NCBI GenBank assembly: GCA_009774625.1
Contig: VSOB01000101.1
Location: forward strand, 1-5,011
Source: Lachnospiraceae bacterium
GTDB lineage: Bacteria; Bacillota; Clostridia; Lachnospirales; Lachnospiraceae
Direction: 5' to 3'
DNA: 5,011 nt
Under the pieces are notes generated by a model. That model was not told where the DNA came from, searched no databases, and saw nothing but the letters and a program-made list of their open reading frames with translations. Both the position numbers and the translations under genes were made by a program. Of this stretch, positions 1 to 5,011 are shown in pieces. Numbering within the stretch: position 1 is the stretch's first letter; each line of letters begins with the position of its first letter.

Positions 1-1396
1 GGAGACGGATTTTGCCCAGTGGTATACCGATGTGGTAAAAAAGGCGGAGCTGATTGATTATACAAGCGTAAAGGGCTGTATGGTAATCAAGCCTGCGGGC
101 TATGCGATCTGGGAAAATATTCAGAAAAAGCTGGATGAGATGTTCAAGGAAGCGGGTGTTCAGAATGTGTATCTGCCCATGTTTATTCCGGAGAGCCTTT
201 TGCAGAAGGAAAAGGACCATGTGGAAGGATTTGCGCCGGAGGTTGCCTGGGTGACACACGGAGGGCTGAATGAGCTGCAGGAGCGGCTTTGCGTCAGACC
301 CACTTCGGAAACTCTGTTCTGTGATTTCTATAAAAATGATATTCATTCCTATAGAGATCTGCCCAGAGTATACAATCAATGGTGTTCGGTGGTCCGCTGG
401 GAAAAGGAAACCAGACCGTTTCTGCGTTCCAGAGAATTTCTGTGGCAGGAGGGGCATACGGCGCATGCGACCCTGGAAGAAGCAGAAGAGCGGACGATTC
501 AGATGCTGAATGTTTATGCGGATTTCTGTGAAAAGATACTGGCGATTCCGGTAATCAAAGGAAAGAAAACGGACAAGGAGAAATTTGCGGGGGCAGAATC
601 CACCTATACGATAGAAGCGTTGATGCATGACGGCAAAGCGCTGCAGTCCGGTACCAGCCATAATTTCGGAAATGGCTTTGCCAAAGCCTTTGACATCCAG
701 TTTGCGGATAAAGACAATACATTAAAGCATGTATACCAGACCTCCTGGGGGATGTCAACCCGTATCATCGGTGCGATCATTATGGTACATGGGGACGATT
801 CCGGGCTGGTCCTGCCTCCGGAGATTGCATCCACGCAGGTGATGATCATTCCGATCCAGCAGAAAAAGGAAGGTGTTCTGGAGAAAGCCTATGCTCTTCG
901 TGATATGCTGAAAGGCAGCTTCCGGGTTCGGGTGGATGATACCGATAAAAGTCCGGGATGGAAATTTTCCGAACAGGAGATGCGGGGCATTCCGGTTCGG
1001 GTGGAAGTGGGTCCCAAAGACATTGAAGCGGGAAAATGTGTGATCTGCCGCAGGGATACAAGAGAAAAGACAGAAACTACATTTGACGATCTGGCAGATA
1101 CATTGAAACAGATTCTGGCCGATATGCAGCAGGATATGCTGAAGCGGGCAAAGAGCCACAGGGACACCCATACTTATACGGCATCCAATATGGAAGAATT
1201 TGTACGGATTTTTGAAGAAAAAGCCGGTTTTGTCAAAGCGATGTGGTGCGGCAGTCAGGAATGCGAGGATGTGATCAAAGAGAAGCTCAGTGTGACCAGC
1301 CGCTGCATGCCGTTTGAACAGGAACATATTGCGGATACCTGTGTATGCTGCGGAAAGCCTGCCAAAAAGATGGTATATTGGGGAAGGGCTTATTAA
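1..1396 (+). CDS. proS: Prolyl-tRNA synthetase, archaeal/eukaryal-like type without editing insertion (5'-truncated by window)
   Basis: Class II aminoacyl-tRNA synthetase that charges tRNA-Pro with proline in the cytoplasm. The frame is open from base 2. The codons before the GTG at 32 encode TDFAQWYTDVVKKAEL, a conserved N-terminal stretch of this family, so the GTG is internal and about 15 N-terminal residues lie outside the window. Numbering from base 2, the proline/ATP-site RPTSET loop is at 99-104, motif 2 (RWEKETRPFLRSREFLWQEG) at 132-151 and motif 3 (GLVLPPEIA) at 268-276. An anticodon-binding domain follows at about 278-380, then a C-terminal cysteine-bearing domain (CGSQEC, CVCCGK) ending in WGRAY, the Tyr-terminated tail typical of this type. 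The 464 visible residues fit a family length near 480, and there is no long editing insertion between motifs 2 and 3. It is followed by ackA after 47 bases with no clear terminator, so read-through is possible. Confidence 0.96.
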   Translation, partial: ETDFAQWYTDVVKKAELIDYTSVKGCMVIKPAGYAIWENIQKKLDEMFKEAGVQNVYLPMFIPESLLQKEKDHVEGFAPEVAWVTHGGLNELQERLCVRPTSETLFCDFYKNDIHSYRDLPRVYNQWCSVVRWEKETRPFLRSREFLWQEGHTAHATLEEAEERTIQMLNVYADFCEKILAIPVIKGKKTDKEKFAGAESTYTIEALMHDGKALQSGTSHNFGNGFAKAFDIQFADKDNTLKHVYQTSWGMSTRIIGAIIMVHGDDSGLVLPPEIASTQVMIIPIQQKKEGVLEKAYALRDMLKGSFRVRVDDTDKSPGWKFSEQEMRGIPVRVEVGPKDIEAGKCVICRRDTREKTETTFDDLADTLKQILADMQQDMLKRAKSHRDTHTYTASNMEEFVRIFEEKAGFVKAMWCGSQECEDVIKEKLSVTSRCMPFEQEHIADTCVCCGKPAKKMVYWGRAY

Positions 1397-1432
1397 TAAT
1401 AAAGAAAAAAGGCGGCGTTTTGGGTGCGCCAC

Positions 1433-1439
1433 AGGAGGT
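1433..1439 (+). promoter_or_regulatory. Ribosome binding site of ackA
   Basis: AGGAGGT lies 4 bases before the ATG at 1444. This fixes the ackA start, because the frame is also open upstream to 1345, inside proS. The protein from 1444 begins MNVLVINCGSSSLKY, the normal acetate kinase N-terminus. Confidence 0.85.
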
Positions 1440-1443
1440 AAAC

Positions 1444-2638
1444 ATGAATGTATTGGTAATCAATTGCGGGAGTTCCTCACTGAAATATCAGCTTATCGAC
1501 AGCGGGACACAGGAGGTACTGGCAAAAGGACTGTGTGAGAGAATCGGAATTACAGGCAGTGCCATCACACATCAGGGCGCAGGGGGAGAAAAGAAAAAAA
1601 CAGAAGTGGATATGCCGGATCATACGACGGCAGTGGCACTTGTAATTGAGAAACTGACAGATGCGTCAGTGGGCGTCATAAAGAGTCCGGAAGAGATCGA
1701 TGCGGTGGGACATCGGATCGTACATGGCGGAGAAAAATTTGCAGGCAGCGTGGTGCTGACAGATGAGGTCATTGCCGAAATCGAAAAATGCAGTGATCTT
1801 GCGCCGCTGCATAACCCGGCCAATCTGATCGGGATTCGCTCCTGTATGGAGATCATGCCGGGAACCCCGATGGTGGGGGTATTTGATACTGCATTTCATC
1901 AGACCATGCCGAAAAAGGCATATCTGTACGGGCTTCCTTACGAATATTATAACGATTATAAGATACGCCGGTACGGTTTCCACGGTACCAGCCATGATTT
2001 TGTATCAGACCGTGCGGCACAGATATTGGGCAGGAAACGGGAAGAGCTGAAGATCATCGTATGCCATCTGGGCAACGGCGCTTCTGTATCTGCAGTGGAC
2101 AGGGGCAGGAGCGTGGACACCTCTATGGGCCTGACTCCGCTGGAAGGACTGATTATGGGAACCCGCTGCGGGGATCTGGACCCGGCTGTGATACCGTTCC
2201 TGGCAGGGGCTGGGCGTGAGTGCAGAAGAAGTCATAGATATCTGCAATAAAAGGTCCGGTGTACTGGGGCTTTCCGGCCTTTCCAGTGATTTCCGCGATC
2301 TGGCAGAGGCGGCAGCAGACGGGAACGAAATGGCGCAGACTGCTCTGGAGGCGTATGCCTATCGGGTGGGGAAATACATCGGCGCTTATGCAGCAGCCAT
2401 GAACGGTGTGGATGTGATTGCATTTACCGCAGGAGCCGGAGAGAACAATGCGGAGGTCAGAAAACTGATCGGACAGTACATCGGCTTTTTGGGCACCAAT
2501 ATTGATGAAGAAAAGAACAAGGTCAGAGGAGAAGAGATCATCCTGTCCGATGAAGGGGCAAAGGTGGTAACGATGGTGGTACCGACCAACGAGGAATTGG
2601 CAATCGCCAGAGAAACAGTACGGCTGACAGAAAAATAA
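1444..2638 (+). pseudogene. ackA: Acetate kinase, interrupted by a frameshift
   Basis: Acetate kinase interconverts acetyl phosphate + ADP and acetate + ATP, the ATP-yielding last step of acetate fermentation. The N-terminal part (1444-2250) carries NCGSSS at 7-12, GHRIVHGG with Arg91, His123, Asp148 in VFDTAFHQ, YGFHGTSH with His180, and Arg241 in GTRCGDLDPA. These match the active-site numbering of the well-studied Methanosarcina thermophila enzyme. After Leu253 the frame breaks and reads 15 unrelated codons to TAA at 2248-2250. The rest of the protein (GLGVSAEEVIDICNKRSGVLG, FTAGAGENN, PTNEELAIA) continues in the +2 frame to the TAA at 2636-2638. Restoring one codon at the break gives 398 residues, a normal length, with the Mg-binding Glu at 384. 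Both halves look fully conserved, so the lesion is recent or a sequencing error. A GTG at 2216 could in principle restart the second half, but it has only a weak upstream G-rich stretch. No pta is adjacent. Confidence 0.93.
2200..2206 (+). other. Frameshift site in ackA, probable 2-base deletion
   Basis: CTG (Leu253) at 2200-2202 is followed by a stray G at 2203 and then CAG at 2204-2206, which opens the correct downstream frame. The shift equals +1 inserted or -2 deleted bases. A 2-base loss is favoured: it would restore a Leu-x-Gln-Gly-Leu-Gly path of the family's usual length, for example CTG ATG CAG. No slippery heptamer is seen. Confidence 0.75.
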
Positions 2639-2648
2639 GAAAAATATC

Positions 2649-2670
2649 CTGTCTGTGTTCCGGCGGACAG
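2649..2670 (+). other. Small hairpin downstream of ackA
   Basis: CTGTCTG (2649-2655) can pair with CGGACAG (2664-2670) over 7 bp, including one G-T wobble, with an 8-base loop. No T-tract follows, so it is not a stand-alone terminator. It may protect the ackA 3' end or be incidental. Confidence 0.35.
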
Positions 2671-2683
2671 AGAAGGTGTAAAG

Positions 2684-2732
2684 CAGAGAACAATCAGTAT
2701 GCCTAGAGGCGACTGGTCGTTCTCTGTTTTTT
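2684..2732 (+). terminator. Intrinsic terminator after ackA
   Basis: CAGAGAAC (2684-2691) pairs perfectly with GTTCTCTG (2719-2726) and is followed by six Ts (2727-2732). Inside the arms, CAGT (2695-2698) can pair with ACTG (2712-2715), and GCC (2701-2703) with GGC (2708-2710) around a TAGA loop, giving a long, stacked hairpin. It would end the ackA transcript and separate it from the regulator operon. Confidence 0.9.
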
Positions 2733-2742
2733 ATATATGACG

Positions 2743-2770
2743 ATAGAAAGTCTGTCGGCGTACTTTCTAT
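2743..2770. repeat. Perfect 9-bp inverted repeat upstream of the perR-like promoter
   Basis: ATAGAAAGT (2743-2751) and ACTTTCTAT (2762-2770) are exact reverse complements separated by 10 bases. It lies between the ackA terminator and the -35 box at 2796. No T-run follows on either strand, so a terminator is unlikely. It may be an upstream operator or a structural element; function unknown. Confidence 0.6.
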
Positions 2771-2795
2771 TATTGAATATCAGAGGCGGAAGGGA

Positions 2796-2824
2796 TTGAC
2801 AATATATTATTGATATTCTATAAT
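2796..2824 (+). promoter_or_regulatory. Consensus vegetative (sigma-A type) promoter of the perR-rbr operon
   Basis: TTGACA (2796-2801) and TATAAT (2819-2824) are both exact consensus hexamers with an optimal 17-base spacer that is extremely AT-rich. Transcription would begin near 2831, leaving a leader of about 30 bases before the ATG at 2861. An intrinsically strong promoter of this kind usually needs a repressor, which fits the autoregulator encoded just after it. Confidence 0.88.
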
Positions 2825-2833
2825 AATTGATAT
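2809..2833. promoter_or_regulatory. Candidate PerR/Fur operator overlapping the -10 box
   Basis: ATTGATAT occurs twice, at 2809-2816 and 2826-2833, 17 bases apart and flanking the -10 hexamer. The 15-mer at 2818-2832 (CTATAATAATTGATA) matches the Bacillus Per box TTATAATnATTATAA at 10 of 14 defined bases. Outer arms AATATAT (2801-2807) and ATATATT (2832-2838) are also inverted. Binding here would block RNA polymerase. The low-complexity AT background weakens the case. Confidence 0.45.
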
Positions 2834-2847
2834 ATATTCTCATTAAG

Positions 2848-2853
2848 AAGGAG
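2848..2853 (+). promoter_or_regulatory. Ribosome binding site of the perR-like gene
   Basis: AAGGAG ends 7 bases before the ATG at 2861. It supports this start, although the protein is about 14 residues shorter at the N-terminus than Bacillus PerR. Confidence 0.8.
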
Positions 2854-2860
2854 AACAGGT

Positions 2861-3331
2861 ATGCCAGGAGAGCGAAACACTGTGCAGAAAGAACTGGTGT
2901 TGCAGACGATATCTGCCATGCACAGTCATCCTACGGCAGAAGCGGTACATGATCAGATCGCACAGAGCTACCCCTCTGTCAGTAAGGCAACTGTATACAG
3001 AAATCTGAACACATTGGCGGAGAATGGTAAAATCTGCCGCGTCGCCATGCCGGACGGAGCAGACTGCTATGACCATCGGACCGATGGACATTATCATATC
3101 CGCTGTATTTCCTGCAGGAAGGTGTATGACGCACAGTTTCCTTTTATGCCGGAGCTGACAGAACGGGCCGGTAAAGAGGAACCGGGATTTCTGCTTACAG
3201 GCCATACACTGATCTTTGAGGGGATCTGTCCGGATTGTCGGAGATCTGACGGCTTTTCCGATATGAGAGATGAACAGGAAATAAAAAAGGAACAGCAATC
3301 AAACACAAAAGGAGAGAAAACCAATGGCTGA
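2861..3331 (+). CDS. perR: Fur-family metalloregulator, PerR-like peroxide sensor
   Basis: DNA-binding repressor of the Fur superfamily. The N-terminal winged helix contains the recognition helix SVSKATVYRNLNTL (39-52). The C-terminal dimerisation domain has structural zinc cysteines in CISC (82, 85) and CPDC (123, 126). All five ligands of the Bacillus subtilis PerR regulatory metal site are present at a constant offset of 14: His23, Asp71, His77, His79 and Asp90 (PerR H37, D85, H91, H93, D104). The Asp at the last position, where Fur proteins carry Glu, favours PerR over Fur. In PerR proteins, Fe-catalysed oxidation of the His ligands by peroxide releases DNA. The gene directly precedes rubrerythrin and overlaps it by 8 bases, fitting a local repressor of a peroxide-defence operon. 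Residues from about 128 form a hydrophilic tail whose codons include the next gene's ribosome binding site. Another Fur subtype remains possible. Confidence 0.88.
   Translation: MPGERNTVQKELVLQTISAMHSHPTAEAVHDQIAQSYPSVSKATVYRNLNTLAENGKICRVAMPDGADCYDHRTDGHYHIRCISCRKVYDAQFPFMPELTERAGKEEPGFLLTGHTLIFEGICPDCRRSDGFSDMRDEQEIKKEQQSNTKGEKTNG
3309..3314 (+). promoter_or_regulatory. Ribosome binding site of rubrerythrin, inside the perR-like gene
   Basis: AAGGAG sits 9 bases before the ATG at 3324 and within the last codons of the regulator gene. The overlap suggests translational coupling of the two genes. Confidence 0.75.
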
Positions 3332-3863
3332 TTTAAAAGGGACCAAAACAGAAGCAAATCTGAAGGCCGCATTTGCGGGAGAATCTGAGGCAAGAAACAA
3401 ATATACTTATTTTGCTTCTAGGGCAAAAAAGGACGGTTATGTGCAGATTGCCGCATTATTTGAAGAAACGGCCGCCAATGAAAAGGAGCATGCAAAACTG
3501 TGGTATAAGCTGCTCAACGGCGGCATCGGTTCTACGGCGGAGAATTTAAAAGAGGCTGCAGAAGGGGAACACTTTGAATGGACGGATATGTATGCGTCAT
3601 TTGCTAAGGAAGCAAGAGAAGAAGGCTTTGAAGAAATCGCGGCTTTGTTTGAGGGTGTGGGAGCGATTGAGAAGGAACATGAGGAGCGGTACAGAAAACT
3701 GCTTGCCAGCCTGGAAACGGATGCAGTCTTTTCCAAAGACAAAGATATGATCTGGCAGTGCGCAAACTGCGGCCATATCTGTGTGGGGAAAAAAGCGCCG
3801 GAAGTATGTCCTGTCTGTGCGCATCCCCAGGCTTATTTTCAGGTGAAGGCAGAGAATTACTAG
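3324..3863 (+). CDS. rbr: Rubrerythrin
   Basis: Cytoplasmic non-haem iron peroxidase that reduces hydrogen peroxide to water in anaerobes. A ferritin-like four-helix domain (about 1-130) carries the diiron ligands: Glu20, E53-x2-H56, Glu82 and Glu85 in EGEHFEW, and E116-x2-H119, in the order known for Desulfovibrio rubrerythrin. The C-terminal rubredoxin domain has CANC (146, 149) and CPVC (162, 165), which bind the FeS4 iron that passes electrons to the diiron site. The 179-residue length is normal for the short clostridial form. The start overlaps the end of the regulator by 8 bases (ATGGCTGA), and the stop is 12 bases before the next ATG, so the three genes are almost surely one operon under the promoter at 2796-2824. 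No defects are seen. Confidence 0.96.
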   Translation: MADLKGTKTEANLKAAFAGESEARNKYTYFASRAKKDGYVQIAALFEETAANEKEHAKLWYKLLNGGIGSTAENLKEAAEGEHFEWTDMYASFAKEAREEGFEEIAALFEGVGAIEKEHEERYRKLLASLETDAVFSKDKDMIWQCANCGHICVGKKAPEVCPVCAHPQAYFQVKAENY

Positions 3864-3869
3864 GAGGGG
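3862..3869 (+). promoter_or_regulatory. Ribosome binding site of the rubredoxin/FMN gene
   Basis: AGGAGGGG overlaps the rubrerythrin stop codon and lies 6 bases before the ATG at 3876. An out-of-frame ATG at 3872 lies too close and gives no family-like protein, so 3876 is the start. Confidence 0.8.
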
Positions 3870-3875
3870 TTATGT

Positions 3876-4973
3876 ATGGCAAAATACAAATGCAGTGTAT
3901 GCGGTTATGTGTATGATGAGGAAAAAGAGGGGAAGCCTTTTGCAGATTTGGAGGCCTGTCCGGTCTGCAGGCAGCCTGCAGCGGCCTTTCAAAAGCAGGA
4001 GGAAGCGGCAGCTCCGGTATCGGATTACCGTTATATGAAAGAGATACAGGAAATGGCAGCCACCGGGAAGCCGATTATTGAAGCGATGGGAACCAGGATG
4101 CCCATGCCCGGATGGGATGACATCCTGATTTTAGGGGCGCAATTAAATCCGCCTCCGCTGGAAGAGCATGCAGTGGTGGACAGGACAACGATCATCGGCA
4201 AACATGCCAAAAAGCCGATGGTGCTGGCAGGACCTGTGTATATTTCCCATATGTCCTTCGGAGCGCTGTCCAAAGAAGTAAAGACCGCGCTGGCAAAAGG
4301 CAGTGCGATGGCCGGTACGGCAATGTGCAGCGGAGAGGGCGGCATTTTGCCGGAGGAGAAAGAAGCGGCCGCCAAATATATTTTTGAATATGTACCCAAT
4401 CTTTACAGTGTGACACCGGAAAACCTGAAAAGCTCTGATGCCATAGAAATTAAGATCGGACAGGGTACCAAGCCCGGTATGGGCGGTCATCTGCCGGGAG
4501 AAAAGGTAACGCCGGAGATTGCCAAAATCAGAAATAAACCGATCGGCAAGGATGTGATCAGTCCGTCCAAATTCCCGGACATTCATACAAAAGAGGATTT
4601 GAAGGCTTTGGTGGAGCAGCTTCGTTTTGCTTCTGACGGAAGGCCCATCGGAATCAAAATTGCAGCCGGTAAAATAGAAAAGGATTTGGAGTATTGCGTC
4701 TTTGCAGGAGCGGATTTTGTGACCATTGATGGCAGAGGAGGCGCGACGGGAGCCAGTCCCCGTCTGGTTCGGGATGCCACCAGTGTGCCCACTGTCTATG
4801 CCCTGCACCGGGCAAGAAAGTATCTGGACAGCGTCGGTTCAGATATGTCGCTGGTGATCACCGGAGGGCTGCGGGTTTCTTCTGATTTTGCCAAAGCTCT
4901 GGCTATGGGGGCGGATGCAGTGGCTGTTGCCAGTGCGGCTATGGTGGCGCGTGCGTGCGGGCGGTCCCGTTAG
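3876..4973 (+). CDS. Rubredoxin domain fused to FMN-binding glutamate synthase-like domain; interrupted by in-frame TAG
   Basis: Residues 1-40 are a rubredoxin-like domain with CSVC (6, 9) and CPVC (28, 31), with a shortened loop. From about residue 53 the protein is the FMN/glutamate-synthase barrel (the Glu_synthase domain family): SHMSFGALS (124-132), KIGQGTKPGMGGHLPGEKV (193-211), DVISPSKFPDIHT (226-238), DGRGGATGASP (285-295) and ITGGLRVSSDFAKALAMGAD (328-347). No glutaminase domain is present, so it is not a complete glutamate synthase. Reading stops at TAG 4971-4973 after 365 residues. The same frame then continues into CGVGICHVGVAT to the window end, so the stop cuts the [3Fe-4S] motif. 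Relatives that I recall are roughly 500 residues. Its place after rubrerythrin suggests an electron-transfer partner, possibly a reductant supply for peroxide reduction; this is inference and the substrate is unknown. It may be a pseudogene or carry a sequencing error. Confidence 0.88.
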   Translation: MAKYKCSVCGYVYDEEKEGKPFADLEACPVCRQPAAAFQKQEEAAAPVSDYRYMKEIQEMAATGKPIIEAMGTRMPMPGWDDILILGAQLNPPPLEEHAVVDRTTIIGKHAKKPMVLAGPVYISHMSFGALSKEVKTALAKGSAMAGTAMCSGEGGILPEEKEAAAKYIFEYVPNLYSVTPENLKSSDAIEIKIGQGTKPGMGGHLPGEKVTPEIAKIRNKPIGKDVISPSKFPDIHTKEDLKALVEQLRFASDGRPIGIKIAAGKIEKDLEYCVFAGADFVTIDGRGGATGASPRLVRDATSVPTVYALHRARKYLDSVGSDMSLVITGGLRVSSDFAKALAMGADAVAVASAAMVARACGRSR

Positions 4974-5011
4974 TGCGGAGTGGGAATTTGCCATGTGGGC
5001 GTGGCAACGCG
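4956..5011 (+). other. Interrupted C-x5-C-x4-C [3Fe-4S] cluster motif and in-frame remainder of the FMN protein
   Basis: Cys codons at 4956, 4974 and 4989 give C-x5-C-x4-C if the TAG at 4971 counts as one residue. This is the spacing of the [3Fe-4S] ligands in glutamate synthase large subunits. HVGVAT after the third Cys corresponds to the usual PVGIAT. No frame change is needed across the stop. The gene would continue beyond the window. Confidence 0.72.

Noticed and set aside
32..34. GTG as the start codon of prolyl-tRNA synthetase
   Set aside because: The frame is open upstream to the window edge and encodes conserved family residues (DFAQWYTD), so the start lies outside the window.
1411..1430. 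Terminator between proS and ackA
   Set aside because: GGCG and CGCC can form only a 4-bp stem with a long loop and no following T-run.
755..1432. 225-codon open frame on the minus strand opposite proS
   Set aside because: It lies antisense to a highly conserved gene, has no recognisable domain or plausible ribosome binding site, and looks like an antisense shadow.
2195..2216. Programmed ribosomal frameshift in ackA, or restart at GTG 2216
   Set aside because: There is no slippery heptamer or clear stimulatory structure, acetate kinases are not known to use one, and the GTG has no good ribosome binding site. A split enzyme would not be expected to work.
3872..3874. ATG at 3872 as start of the last gene
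   Set aside because: It is in a different frame and only two bases from the ribosome binding site. The ATG at 3876 gives the rubredoxin N-terminus.
4143..4808. 221-codon open frame on the minus strand opposite the FMN domain
   Set aside because: It is antisense to clearly conserved coding sequence and its product resembles no family I know.
1..5011. CRISPR array, tRNA or rRNA gene, insertion sequence or prophage parts
   Set aside because: No regularly spaced repeats, RNA gene signatures, transposase or integrase motifs were seen, and coding sequence fills nearly the whole window.

Overview
The window reads as a chromosomal piece from an anaerobic Firmicute, most likely a clostridial gut-type organism of the Lachnospiraceae kind. 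The basis is the gene content: a prolyl-tRNA synthetase without an editing insertion, acetate kinase, a PerR-like Fur protein, rubrerythrin, and a rubredoxin-fused FMN glutamate-synthase-like protein. AT-rich spacers and strong AGGAGG-type ribosome binding sites agree with this. The family assignment is my inference, since no search could be run. All genes lie on the + strand.

Layout. Bases 1-1396 hold the 3' part of proS; the real start lies upstream of the window. A 47-base gap without a convincing terminator leads to ackA (1444-2638), which is split by a frameshift at about 2203. The 222-base spacer 2639-2860 has a strong intrinsic terminator (2684-2732), a perfect 9-bp inverted repeat (2743-2770), and a consensus sigma-A-type promoter (TTGACA, 17 bases, TATAAT) overlapped by AT-rich repeats that could be a PerR/Fur operator. 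From that promoter runs a tight three-gene unit: perR-like regulator (2861-3331), rubrerythrin (3324-3863, 8-base overlap) and a rubredoxin/FMN glutamate-synthase-domain protein (3876 to the window end, with an in-frame TAG at 4971-4973).

How it fits together. The first part is housekeeping: tRNA charging, and ATP formation from acetyl phosphate. The second part looks like a self-contained peroxide-defence operon. A metal-dependent repressor with all five PerR-type regulatory ligands would control a peroxide-reducing rubrerythrin. The third protein joins a rubredoxin electron carrier to an FMN domain and may supply or relay electrons; that role is inferred.

Two genes are damaged in this sequence. 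ackA is best explained by loss of two bases: restoring one codon gives 398 residues and brings the catalytic Glu to position 384, as in characterised acetate kinases. In the last gene the TAG falls inside the C-x5-C-x4-C [3Fe-4S] motif while the frame and cysteine spacing continue on both sides. Sequence error near the end of the input is a serious alternative to real mutation in both cases. I see no wholly new system; the most interesting parts are the interrupted cluster motif and the operon's fused redox partner.
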